Source: Chromera velia (taxonomy: Eukaryota; Sar; Chromeraceae). Taken from it: DNA of 25,000 bases. The notes under the pieces were generated by a model, which did no database searches, was not told the origin of the DNA, and worked only from the letters and a program-made list of their open reading frames with translations. Numbering within the stretch: position 1 is the first letter of the stretch; every line of letters begins with the position of its first letter. The translations under genes were made by a program, and so were the position numbers. The stretch is taken from NCBI GenBank assembly GCA_018398765.1, contig JAHBMJ010001073.1, positions 73,568-98,567 on the forward strand, read 5' to 3'. Shown one piece after another: positions 1 to 10,312 of the stretch.

Positions 1-770
1 CGTGAAACACCAAATCCCATGCAGTCAACTTCCACTAACTTCCGCATTCGGAAGCATCTTGTGCATTCTTGTGCATCGCCATCAAAAGGCTTCGCATGTT
101 TTTTTTTATTATATTTTTTTTTTGACACTGTGATTTTCGATCGGAAAGCATGCGGGTTCGATCGCGCCGGGGATGTCGGGGCCGCGGTGGAGCGTCGCGG
201 CCCGGGACGCGACCCGGGACACGACTGCATGGGACGGGCTGCATGCATGGCCGGTCCCGCGGTGCGGGTCACGGCGGGTGCAATGAGGCGGGTGCAAATG
301 GGTGCAATGAATGCCATATGAATGCCCAGGCTCCCAACATCCTCCAACATTGCAAGACGCATCGATGATCGCTCGATGATGCTCGATGATCAGTAGAAAA
401 GGAAGTGACATCAAGCAAACCTGCTCGAGCCCATCCGGCCCATGGAATGCGCAATTCTGCCACCTGCAGCATGAGAGTATTGCATGATAGGTCTTGGTCG
501 CCCAGAGAAGGAGACCTCAACGGCTCTTCCTTTCTGATCCATCTGTGATTTGCAACAGAAATCGAAAGTGAAGGGCCGTTCCAACAGACACTGCATGGGC
601 GTCTAGACTGATCTCCCCACGCACTACTCGCCACGTAGCTTCACATTTCTTCGCATAAGAATTGCTCTGAGGTCGCCTGAAGGTTGAGACTCTTCATGCG
701 ATGGTTTTTCCATTGCTCTGAGTCTTGCCTCTCAGAGTGACAGACAGAGCGGGATCGAAACGTAAGAAGG
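1..770. other. Upstream intergenic region with GC-rich island
   Basis: I recognise no gene here. A T-rich stretch (about 98-124) is followed by a GC-rich island (about 150-300). Two TCGATCG words (137-143 and 158-164) and several TGCATG/GCATGC words lie in or beside it. A short CGATGAT-type tandem repeat occurs at about 360-392. The position upstream of the first likely exon of the LRR gene (771) makes a promoter or 5' region plausible. I see no clear TATA box. Short open frames in this stretch have no family resemblance and look like chance. Confidence 0.4.
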
Positions 771-905
771 ATGTCACAAACAAGTAGAGCGAAAGCAAAA
801 GGGCCCGACTCCGTCGTCAGGCGCCAAGACAAGGTGGCTGAAATGGATTACGCTGCAGCGCTACACGTGTTCCTGTCTCATGGGAGAGAGGGCGCTTCTG
901 CAGAG
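771..905 (+). other. Candidate first coding exon of the LRR gene
   Basis: An ATG at 771 opens 45 codons up to a GTGCGT donor at 906, phase 0. The next exon (1068-1152) starts after TTTTTTGCAG and continues in frame as LLSDLAASRNTFGAAW, ending in phase 1 at a GTTGTG donor. A GTGCGT donor also ends exon 1 of the adenylosuccinate lyase gene. The encoded part is not repeat-like; it could be an N-terminal cap. No similarity is recognised. Confidence 0.45.
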
Positions 906-2552
906 GTGCGTGGACGGGGAAAGTCAAATAAGAAACGTCGCAACAACGCTACCCGTCTACGTTCGAACAGATGCCGAGTGTCTTCATCCTTTTCTTTCGA
1001 ACGCACTGTAAATTTACAATCGACTCCGTGTAAACGCTCTTAACTGTGCCTGTCTGATTTTTTGCAGCTGCTCTCCGATCTTGCGGCCTCTCGGAATACT
1101 TTCGGCGCGGCGTGGCTTCTTCTTGCTTCCGCTCGGATGGTCGGTCATTCAGGTTGTGCGATGCCCTCTTTTCAGCTGTGAAGGTTTGAATGAAAGAAAC
1201 CAAAGAGGATGTTCCCGGCTGAGAAAAAAAAAAACGCATTGAGGATTTCGGTTGAGAGGGAAAAGAAGCCGTTTGTGCCACGGTGACCTCATTCCTGGAA
1301 CGTGTTCGCTCTGACCGGCGACCTTTTTGTTCTCCATGCAGGGGCACCCTTCTGTTTCAGTGCCAAGTCTGAACCTCTCAAGTCAGTCGTTGTCTCGTCA
1401 GAGACCATTTCGGATTTATCATTGGTCGTGATGCAGTTCGAATCTGTTCCATTCTTGAAACACCCACCATGAGCCTTGCCGTGTTGCTCGTGATACCAGC
1501 TTGTCTCACTTGACAAATTCGAGTCATTGCTGATACTCTCTCGCCGTCCTGTGCCATTGATGCTCATTGGAGACAGACCGTCTCTTTGAAGCCTCGCATG
1601 GCACTTCTCATAAGTGTGCCCGACTCAGGTTGACATTCACTCAACTCACCCGATCGAGATCCTTCGCATCAGATGATACAGTCGCGTGCAACGCACCCTT
1701 ACGACGTATTGACCTCTTGTGTCTGTCTGCCTGTCTGTCTGTGTGCAGACTTCTCGTCGTCGGCGGCGAAGTTCCGTTTGCTCTTGGACGCTCTTCCCTG
1801 TCTGCCTGCCTCTCTGGAGACTCTCAAGTGTGGTCAGTGAATGGATGGAGGGGGCATTTCATCATTGCATGGGCTGTGATGGGACAGCTAGGTGAGGGGA
1901 ATACAACAACAAGGAAGTTCTGCGGCCGTTCTCTCTCGCGATTTTGCAGTTATTCTATTCTTATCATGCTGTAATTTGTCCGCCCGGCCCATCTTCCCTC
2001 CCTCCCTGCAGGAAGGCGCGTCTGCCAGGACGATCGGTGCTTCGGTGTCCTGGTTGACCTCGTCCCTGGCGCAGTCTCTCTGAGGACGCTGAGCCTTTCA
2101 AGTCAGTGCTTGAGACGTGGAAGTGCAACGGAAGACAGCTCTCTTTTGGCTTGTGCAGTGCGGCGTGGATGCAGAGAGAGGGTGCAAAGGAATATCCATT
2201 TTGTTGCAAATGTCGGAACTGCACGCGTGCAAATGGAGGAAGGATATGTACGCTCCCCGCATGCTGACCGACTGACTGACCGACCGACCGACCGACCGAC
2301 AAGACAGACAGACAGACAGACAGACAGGCAGACAGACAGACAGACTCAACTACCAAACTATCTCTGGATTCTGTTTGTCTGTTTTTTTTATTCGTTGTTG
2401 TTGTTGTTATTGTACGACCCCGACTTGCACTTTCTTTCTTCTTGTGTTCTCTCTCAGTCTCGATTGTGATCGAGTCTGTATTAGGCAAGCCTGTAGAGTG
2501 GCTTCATTTGCCTGACTGCACTTCAAGGCAAACGAATGCTGTGCAAACGAAG

Positions 2553-2587
<35 letters not shown>

Positions 2588-5500
2588 TCCAGCGAAGGGG
2601 CGGACCGACTGATGCAGCCATCCGCTGACCTATCTGCCTCCCTGTCTGGCTCTCTATCTGTCTATCTGTGTGCAGGGTGCCCTCTCAAGGACTCTGTGGC
2701 GTCTCTCCTTCTCCACTCCCTTCCGTCCTCCCTCCAAGTTCTGAATCTCAGTCACTGCGGTCAGCTGCGTGGTGTGGATGGCGGAGTGAGGGGCTCGAGT
2801 GGGGTGTTGTTCTGTCAAAGCGGGCAAACAAGTGAATAATTTACTTGCATCCTGTCTCTTTGAGAAGTAATCAGTTAGTCCAGGATCCAAGAGGACATCT
2901 TTCCGCCTTGTTTCTCCGTTTTTTCCTTTTCTATTGACTATGCCTTTTCTGATCGAACCCATTGCTCTGCTTCCCATCCCGATTTCTGTCCTCTCAACGT
3001 TCTTGCTCGGGGGTCTCCCTGCAACTCTCAATTGCCGCCTACAACTTTCACAGACTTTTCATGCCCACAAGTGGTCCTTTCCTCATCTGCCGCCCCATGC
3101 AGGTCCTTTCCTCATCTGCCGCCCCATGCACTCACTTGCAGGCACCCATGCACTCACTTGCAGGCACTCTGTTCCTTCCAATCAAGTGACCGTCTCCGCA
3201 CGTCTCCGATCGGGGTCCTCTCCGACGTCCTCCGCTTCCGCCGTCTCCTCCACCTCCAGGACCTGGACCTGAGTGACAACTGCCTGGGGCCTCTGGGGGT
3301 GTGGGAGTTGGGAAGCGGGATCGGGGGTCTCTCTGTCAGCCTGAGGGAGGGACAGCAAGGGGGGGGGCTCTCTCTCCGGAGCCTAGCCTCGCAAGGGGGA
3401 TAGAGAAGCTGGTAGAGGGTCTGAGAGCAGGGGGGGTTTCGATGCTTGAGATTTTGGACTTGAGGGAGAACAAAATGTTCGCGAATGGCTTGAGGCCCCT
3501 CGCCTCTGCCATAACCGACAGGACGTTTCCTCGCTTGAAGGCGCTGCTACTGAGGGACGACAGTATCACGTCCACACTCAACGAGAACGGTGTCGTAGTC
3601 GATGAGGACCTTGGCCCCCTCATCGAATTGTTCTCCTCTGAAGGGCTTCTGGCCCTAGAGGATGTGGACATCAGTAGCCAGGGAGACGAGGCGGGTCAGG
3701 CGTGTGCGAATGCGATAAGGGCACAGCGACTGCCGAACCTCCGCAACCTCCGGCTTAGTTACTCTTACATGACAACAGACGTAGTCGTGGCCATGGCAGA
3801 GAGCTTGAGTGTCGGGGGTGCCCCGTTGCTGCAGGTGTTGGATCTCACAGGGACGGAACCAGGGATTCCCGTTGGCGGGGCTGGGGCACTGGGCCAGGCC
3901 ATTGCGAATGCCCTCAGCTCCGGCAATCTTTCCCACCTGACTGTCTTCAAGGCGGGTGAGAGGGAGGATATGGTTGGGGCTGGGTGTGTGGCCCTTCTCC
4001 GTTCCCTTGTGAGTGGTGCATCACCCCGCCTGAAGGAGATTGAGTTTGAGGGGGGAAACGAGAGAACTGAAGGGCTGATGGACCTCGGGAGTTTTGCCTT
4101 TGCAGACGGCTTGAGGGAGGGCCGACTGCGCGATCTTGAGTCCCTCTCCTTTGACGTCCGGAAGTGCAAAGTGGGGGGGGCAGCGCTGTACTCTCTTGGC
4201 AGGTCCTTCGGGGGGCTGGGGGGGCAGGGGTCGCGGGGGGGTGATTGTCGTCTTCAGAAGTTGAGGTTAGGGTGGGTGGAGGCAGAGGAGGGGGAGGAAG
4301 GAGTGAGGGGACTTGCGGAGGGCTTGAAAGCTTCGGGGGTGGGTCGTGTCTCTTCACTGAAGGACCTCTCTCTGCAGGTCACCTGCAGTGAGGACAGGGG
4401 GGGGAGTGCTGTGTTGGGGGAGGTTCTCAGCTCTGGCTGTGTGCCCTCCCTGCGAGATCTAGAGTTGGAGTGGGGGGCAGATGAGAGCTTTGATTCCCTT
4501 TGCTTCGGTCTTTCTGTCGGCTGTCTCCCTCCCTCAGTAGCTGTCTGCATCACGCTCTGGCCACGCAAAGAGACGGCGCCAGATGCGCGCGACGACGCAT
4601 TAACAGGGGTGAGTGCAGTGATTCGTGCCCGAAAGATTCCGGGGCTGCGAAGTTTGAATTTCCGTCGGGATTTGTTCCTGACTTACGCAGTCGGGCGAGC
4701 GTTGGGAGAGGCTTTGACGCACGCAGCAGCCTCCCTTTCCGCGTTCGAGGAGTTCGACTTTGTGGAGAGAGCGGGCCACGGAACGGCAGAGAGGAGGTGG
4801 GACTTTGAGATGGGCAGCTATGCGAGTTCCCCCCCCCCCGCTCCGCTGTTTTGCAGGCTTCTCTATTCTCTCGGTTGGGCGGGTCTGGGAGGTGTAATGG
4901 AGGGTGTGGCTGGGGGGTTTTGTTGTCTCCCCTTCCTCAAGAGGTTTGACTTTTTCTCGCCCATTCCATTTTCAGTGTGAAGGGGGCTGCCTGTCTTGCA
5001 GCTGCAATCTCAGGAGGGCAGGTGCCTGGGTTGGAAGAGCTGAGCATCCCCTGCGATCGGATAGGGAAAGAGGGACTGCGCAGTCTGGTTCTTGCCCTGT
5101 GCTCCCCCCACGCTCTGTCACTTCGGAGTCTGCGTTTGGGGTTCCATGCTCTGTCACTTCTCAATGAGCGATTGGAGTTCCTTCTAAGAAGTCCACCGGC
5201 ATCCAGGGGCGCCGGCGGTCCAAAAGGCGATGCAAATCGATTTGCCGTCTTTTCGCTTGCCCTTGCCTTTGGCAACCTCCGCAGACTCCAGAAGCTCTGT
5301 CTGAGTGACTGGGGTCTCTCAGATGCTGGTCTGAAGGCCTTGTGTCAGGAAGGGCTGTCTGCCGGCAGAATGTCCTCTCTCCGTGTCCTTGATCTGTCAA
5401 ACAATCCGTTGACAGCGGAGGGGGGGAGGGTGCTAGGGACGGTGGTGGACAGAGAAAGACTTCCTTCGTTGGTAGAGCTGAGCCTGAACCGCACGAAGGT

Positions 5501-5755
5501 GGGGGATGGTGGCCTGAGAGCCCTCACAGATGCCTGGCTGGAGGTTCCACCACCATCCCTCGAACGCGTGTCGATGGTCCAAGTCGGACTGACAGGCAAG
5601 GGGCTGGGGATGGTGGAAGAGCTTGTTCGCTCTGGCCGTTTTCCTTTCCTTGGGGAGGTGAACATCGAGAGAAACAAGTTCAGCTGCAAGAGCAACAGCT
5701 ACATACAATTGACAGGAGTTTGCCCGATCGTGAGGGCTAGCGTATCATGGTGGTG
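771..5755 (+). CDS. Leucine-rich-repeat protein, ribonuclease-inhibitor-like, multi-exon
   Basis: This is a spliced LRR gene. Proposed exons are 771-905, 1068-1152, 1342-1381, 1749-1832, 2012-2101, 2676-2759, about 3054-3298, about 3382-4796 and 4976-5755. Typical repeat cores are LQVLNLSHC, LQDLDLSDN, LEILDLREN and LRVLDLSNN, often with G-x-x-x-L-A helical parts, as in the RNI-like class. Exons 4-6 join in phase 1 and encode one repeat each. The first exon (MSQTSRAKAK start) is followed in phase by 1068-1152. The step from 1342-1381 (phase 2) to 1749 (phase 1) does not fit, so an exon is missing or misplaced there. A frame change near 4976 is best explained by an intron 4797-4975 (donor GTGGGA, acceptor TTTTCAG, phase 2). 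The stop is TGA at 5753-5755. No signal peptide or membrane segment is evident. Such proteins act as binding scaffolds; the partner cannot be inferred. Confidence is high for the LRR nature and moderate for exon edges. Confidence 0.75.
1749..2759 (+). other. Three single-LRR exons (1749-1832, 2012-2101, 2676-2759)
   Basis: These exons are 84, 90 and 84 nt long, each with phase 1 at both ends, so they join without a frame change. Each ends with the conserved strand part of an LRR (SLETLKC, SLRTLSLSS, SLQVLNLSHC). The donors are GTCAGT, GTCAGT and GTCAGC. The acceptors of the first and third follow CTGT/CTAT repeats and read TGTGTGCAG. Similar length, phase, donor and repeat register suggest exon duplication. 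Confidence 0.65.
2272..2585. repeat. Simple repeats in an LRR-gene intron
   Basis: The intron 2102-2675 holds (GACC)n then (GACA)n with GGCA variants at about 2272-2344, a short (GTT)n at about 2392-2407, and (GA)n at 2555-2585. The acceptor side of the same intron (about 2640-2671) carries CTGT/CTAT repeats that are complementary in kind to the GACA block. Confidence 0.85.
3073..3167. repeat. Two short tandem duplications before or in an LRR exon
   Basis: A 29-bp unit occurs twice head to tail (3073-3101, 3102-3130). A 22-bp unit then occurs once fully (3131-3152) and once partly (3153-3167). Every unit contains a GCAG, so several acceptor-like AGs are created. If the acceptor is the one at 3053 (phase 1, as needed), the duplications are translated; otherwise they are intronic. 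Confidence 0.8.
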
Positions 5756-6542
5756 ACTCGACTTTCCCCTTCCACTGCATTTTCCTTCTTCCATGTCCAT
5801 TTTTCACCTCATATGCATGGGGCGATTGTCGGAGGGGGGGGGGATCGAAGAGAGGGATCTCCGTGCTGGAGGTCTTTGCTTACATGTAACGTCTTGCAGC
5901 TGTTTGGAAGGACCCTTGGCCGAAATGGAAGTCACTATTCTGCAAATCTTTCAATCCATGAATGCTAATTAAGTTCAATCAACTTCAATGCCTGAGTGTA
6001 AGTCTTGTGACCGTCAGGGCACAGGAAGAGTCTGGGCGGATTCAGCCCCCCCGCAATCGGCAGAGGGAGTCTAGAGCCGTACGAGGGGCAGAATCGCGTT
6101 TGGGGCGCATGTGACACTGTATGACACTGCATTTCCACTGCTAGTTCCACTGTGGTGTGTTGTTTTGTAACTCATGTGACTCGTGTCCTGTATGTCACAC
6201 ATGAAAGGGCGTGTATTGCATGTTTTTTACCAATTAAGTACCTTCAAAGCTAGCTTCAAAGGTAGGTTCAAAGACATTAAAGTCACTAGTAACTTAAATA
6301 CTAATATACTATATGATTGATTTCTCTCAATTTGGGCTCCCGGTTATAAAATAACGTTCCATAAGTATTATTTAAATATGTCAGTGCATAAATCAATTTA
6401 AGTATCAATTCAAATAAATTATTAATTCATGAATTTGATGAATAAATCTAAGAATAAAAATTTATGGAATGAATGATAGATCTAGATGATAGATTCTGAT
6501 AGATTCTAGATGAACTTGCATGAATTTTGAATGACTAGATAA
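5756..6542. other. Non-coding stretch downstream of the LRR gene
   Basis: No gene is seen. The first part (to about 6180) has ordinary composition and probably holds the 3' untranslated region. From about 6220 to 6540 the sequence is strongly AT-rich, with several AATAAA-like words and short direct repeats such as GATAGATTCT at about 6490-6510. It ends at the GTGCTAGG target duplication of the adjacent DNA transposon. Confidence 0.5.
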
Positions 6543-6550
6543 GTGCTAGG
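6543..6550. repeat. Left 8-bp target-site duplication, GTGCTAGG
   Basis: GTGCTAGG stands directly before the inverted terminal sequence TACACAGTAC and is repeated exactly at 14413-14420, directly after the matching right terminus. This is the expected footprint of a cut-and-paste DNA transposon with 8-bp staggered integration. Confidence 0.75.
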
Positions 6551-6587
6551 TACACAGTACAGTTAGGAGTTACTACCAGCCCCTTAG

Positions 6588-6882
6588 TGAAGAGAACTAG
6601 AATGGTCCAGCTAAGGACATCAGTCTAGTCACTTACATGGTTCTCTATACAGGAATAATAATGCAAGATGTTTGTCCGGCTTCTGCTCTCATCGATCGAG
6701 AGTTGTTCCATCGAATCATCCTGAGCATTTCACTGAGCAATTTCATAACATGGATTGACGCATGCATTTTCTCCGTCTCCATAATGTCTCAAGCCGCGCC
6801 GCACCGATAGGCAACGTAGCAGCACGGGCAGGTCGGGCCAACCAATTCACGCCCGCCTCCTCTCTATAAGTGGCTGATTACA
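6588..6882 (-). repeat. 3' LTR of the copia element (295 bp)
   Basis: This starts TGAAGAGAACTAG and ends TGATTACA in plus-strand reading, so the TG...CA termini are kept. It aligns over its whole length with 12415-12715. Differences are mostly C/T or A/G changes plus a 6-bp length difference near 6829-6852. It contains TCGATCG at 6692 and the word GCCGCGCC near 6794, which recurs in the neighbouring palindromic repeats. Confidence 0.93.
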
Positions 6883-6885
6883 TGC

Positions 6886-6910
6886 ATTCCTTTTTTCTTT
6901 TTTTTTTTAC
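6886..6910 (-). other. Polypurine tract of the copia element
   Basis: On the minus strand this is an almost pure A/G run (A-run, G, A-run, GGAA) lying a few bases before the 3' LTR at 6882. The RNase H frame ends at TAA 6907-6909, immediately at the tract. It is the expected plus-strand priming site for reverse transcription. Confidence 0.75.
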
Positions 6911-9222
6911 AGGACAATCGGAGATGGGGTCGACGTGACAGAAGGAGAGGAGTGAGAAGTGAAAAAAGGGAGTAAAAGCTCAATGGACATTGGCTTTGTC
7001 AAGGGGTCAGCCACGTTGGAATGGGAAGGGACGAACGAAAGGCGGATGGAAGCTTTATCCAGCGTATCACGGAGGGAAAGGGTGTGCAGGACGAGTGTGC
7101 AGGGCGATTTTTCGATGATGCAGAGCTGAAGTGACTCTATGATAGATTGGAGGGCACGCTCGGTCGGACGGGGCATCTCACTGGAAACCAGCTTCAGCAA
7201 GTCATTAGAGTCTACCCCCACTTCAGCCATGACTCCCGCTTTCCAGACGCACCTCAAGACAGGCAGACACTCTAAGAAATCAACAAGGTCATGAGCAGCG
7301 TAGAGTTCAGCTCAGGTGGAAGACCGGGCGACTCGCTTTTGGGAAAATGCCCGCCAGTGTAGGATGGCAGACTTCAAAGTGAAGAGCCACTCAGATTGTG
7401 AATGCGCATTTCCGGCAGACCCCAATGCGGCATCGCTCCATGACTTAGTGGAGAGGGGGGATGATGTGGAAGGGACGTCAGAGCGAGAGATACGGAGGAT
7501 GCGGGAGGTGGTGGTACGTCGGGCATAACGGAGAAGGGAAAGGAGATAATCAGCGTCGGCGTGAGTGGGAGCGGAGGAATAACGGCTTAGTTGATTGCAC
7601 CCTTATGACAAGTCGGGACGAATGTCTCGTGCAACCCACAAAAGACATCCCAACCTTTCACGAAAGGCTTTTCCTTCCTGGGCTGTCAAGAGACGGGGCG
7701 GTTCAGAGGGAAGCTCGCGAGACGATGGGGGAAGGGGGAACAAATCAGGAGGGGGAGTAGGGACGGAAGAGGGAACGGAAGCAGAAGAATCTGCAGAATC
7801 CTCCATACCCTCGTGGAGGGGGAGAGACAGGAGGTACTCGGTTTGGTGGATGTGCACGGAGTCCCGTGACACATTGAAATCCACCCCTGCCCAGCGGAGG
7901 GTTCCATTCTTAGGTTTGGTGATCTTCATCTGGTAACCTCCTTTGGCTGCAATCTTGCATGCTAGCTGAACTGCAGACCGACCAATAGGCAGGATGGCAA
8001 AGTCGTCAACAAACGTGGGAAGGATACCAAGGAGACGGGAAGTGGGGGCCTCAGGCTTACCCGTCCATTTCCACCATATTCCTCGAATAGAGGAAGACAC
8101 CCACCCTGCTGCTGCGAGCGTCTTGTTGTGAGAGCGGTCCCACAAATTTTCAGAGTCGCGGAGCCCGTAAAGCGCGCGGTTGAGGAGCCACAGGAACTTC
8201 CCATGGTCTGGGTGATCTTTTAGGGGATGGACATAAAGGGAATCGGAACAGAGAGCCGTGAGGTACGCTGTTTTCACATCGGCCACAACGATTTCACGGG
8301 GGTCAAAGTCGGAGTGAGCAAAGGCCATAGCAAGGGCAATGCGCATGGCAGACTGGGAAGTGGTAGCGCAGGCCGTTGTGACTCCTTCACGGCGATCGAA
8401 AAAAGGAGTGCCATCAGCAACGACTCGAGACTTGTACTTCCAAGAACCTTCCTCAACACGCTTCTCGGTGTCAACAAAATGGGTGGGCACAGCAGAGCAG
8501 CGGTGCTCGGCGTCGACTTCTGCGATTGGGACTCGCTTGTATGTATCATTGTCGGCGAGTGACCGCAACTCTGCGGCACGGGACTTGGCTCGCCCGTCGA
8601 GCTGTTCTACTATGAGCCCCCGGCGTGGGAGAGGAATATGAGTTGTGGCAGCTTGGAACGCACTGGGCCCCATCTCAGTGTCCTCGTTCCACAAATATAC
8701 AACAGACGCACCTGCAACTGGAGTCGGGTGGGGGGGAGGAGGGAAGATGGCAGCCGCGGCTGCTGAGGAGGCAAGTGAATCGAAAGACAACTGATCGGTG
8801 GGGAACACTGTTTCTGGACTTGCAAGGAGAACACTTTGGTAAGTATCACAGAGGTGGGAAGGGAGAGTCCCCTCGGCAGAAAGGACAATGTTTTGCTCAA
8901 CAACCTCTTCTGGGACCAGAAAGCAAAGCTCGTGCCCACACCCAGAAGGTTTTTGCGCACCGTATAAAAGTTTGGGGCGGCCCCTGAGAGGGCACCATGC
9001 AGGCTGCATGCGTCGGCTTGCAAGAGGCTGCTTGCCGTGTGATCCCCATGCCTGAACCTCAACCTGTCCCTCACCTTCAGAGTCGATAGCACGGACGCTA
9101 CCAAGGAAACAGCGGCCTGTGTTCTCATCCCACCAAAGAATGAGCTCATCTTTACCAAAATCAGTGATGTCAAACTTGGGAGAGGGCGGCTGGTCAGACG
9201 GATACTGTATGTCTGAAGACTG
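6907..9222 (-). pseudogene. copia reverse transcriptase-RNase H, broken by stops
   Basis: One frame runs from 9222 to 6907 with two internal stops. The RVT_2-type reverse transcriptase shows the catalytic strand VVADVKTAYL, the copia signature LNRALYGLRDS, and the active-site turn FVDD in place of YVDD. After RPDLS a TAA stop (7603-7605) interrupts, yet the same frame goes on with NQLSRYSSAPTHA, typical of the RT-RNase H connection. RNase H shows WSDAALGS and the closing FVPSHSNVADPLTKPM. A TGA (7312-7314) sits where family members have the first Glu of the SSTEAE motif. The upstream end is closed by TAG at 9223-9225. In life it would copy element RNA into DNA in a virus-like particle; this copy cannot do so without readthrough. 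Confidence 0.85.
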
Positions 9223-9427
9223 CTACGGTTGCTGCTGCTACGCCTGGTGAGGAGACCCAATGGATGTGTTCGGGCGCTTGGAAGGGGAGTCTGACGGCAA
9301 TGGAACGACATAGACAGGGTTTAGATGGGGGCTGCCATTGGGACGGATGCACCAGGGGGGTCCTGCGATGCGACAGGATGGGCCGTCCAGAAAGAAGACG
9401 CAATTGGAACACATGCTCACTTATGCG

Positions 9428-10312
9428 CTACAGAACAGTCGTAGAAGTGTAGAGGGGTGCAAACTTAGCGCGGGGATGGTCAGGGTGATGGTAGAGGACG
9501 GACAAGCCAATGGGGAATGGGGATGTCTCGGCAGAGGGGCGACGAGAGGTCTGAAGGAGGTCATGCAGGGCGTCGATGGGAGGACTGGGTGGCTGGACAC
9601 CCCAGCGTCGCTCGAATGGGCTCTTGTGAGTGGATCCTCGAGGCTGAGGATTGTATTTAGCTGTGGCAAGGGAAGCAAACTCCTTCCAATGCGAATCGTT
9701 AAGACCTCGATCTCTGAGAATGCCCCGCAAAATCGTGAGCCACTCACGATGGGAACGCTCTGTTTTGCCGAGAGAGTGGTGGCTGCCTACAGGGGTCAAG
9801 GGGTTTGTGGCTTCCCGCTCAGCCAACCACTCACACCAATCACCTTGAAATTCGGTCCCGTGATCGGTCATCACCTCAAGGGTGAGATCACTCTCCAGAC
9901 TGCGGGACCAACAATCATAGGCGGCACGGATTGTGGCAGAATCTTTTGTTTCGACTACCTCTTGAGCGAGCCAGTCATCATGCTGGTCTTGGATGTGCAA
10001 TGAATACCCCCTTTTCAACCCTATCACAAGGTCACAACATACTCGCTGCCCGGGGTGATCAACCTTTAAAGACCCCCGGGTGCCGTCTCCCCCATGCCTC
10101 GGCGTCACATGCGCATACGTACCCCCTCAAATGCATAGGAGCAGGGCACGTTGAACGGCACGGCGGGAAATGCTGCTGCAACCGGGAAGAAGGTCAGAAA
10201 GGGACGCACGGAGGGAACGCCAAGTGGCCTCGATGCCTGCGTGTCCTAACCATTCGTGATGTGCGCGGATGAGTTCATCAACAGTGGCTTTGATGGAGAT
10301 GGGGGGGGGGTC
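9428..10312 (-). pseudogene. copia integrase, interrupted
   Basis: This lies in the same frame as Gag-protease but is separated from it by TAG (10313-10315) and interrupted by TGA (10127-10129). Before the TGA the frame shows HHEWLGHAGIEATW, resembling the N-terminal histidine pair of the integrase zinc-binding domain. After it the core has the acidic triad: Asp in VCCDLVIGL, Asp in MTDHGTEF, and Glu in GKTERSHRE, with 34 residues between the last two by my count. PFERRWGV follows, as after retroviral integrase cores. The frame ends at TAG 9428-9430. Sequence to 9222 can be read only in other frames, so a frameshift separates integrase from RT. Confidence 0.8.

Noticed and set aside
4977-5755. 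Independent gene starting at GTG 4977
   Set aside because: The frame continues the LRR repeats and is preceded by TTTTCAG. A eukaryotic GTG start is unlikely, so it is an exon.
7595-10003. Several plus-strand open frames opposite the copia genes
   Set aside because: They are antisense shadows of the reverse transcriptase and integrase frames, which carry the real motifs on the minus strand.
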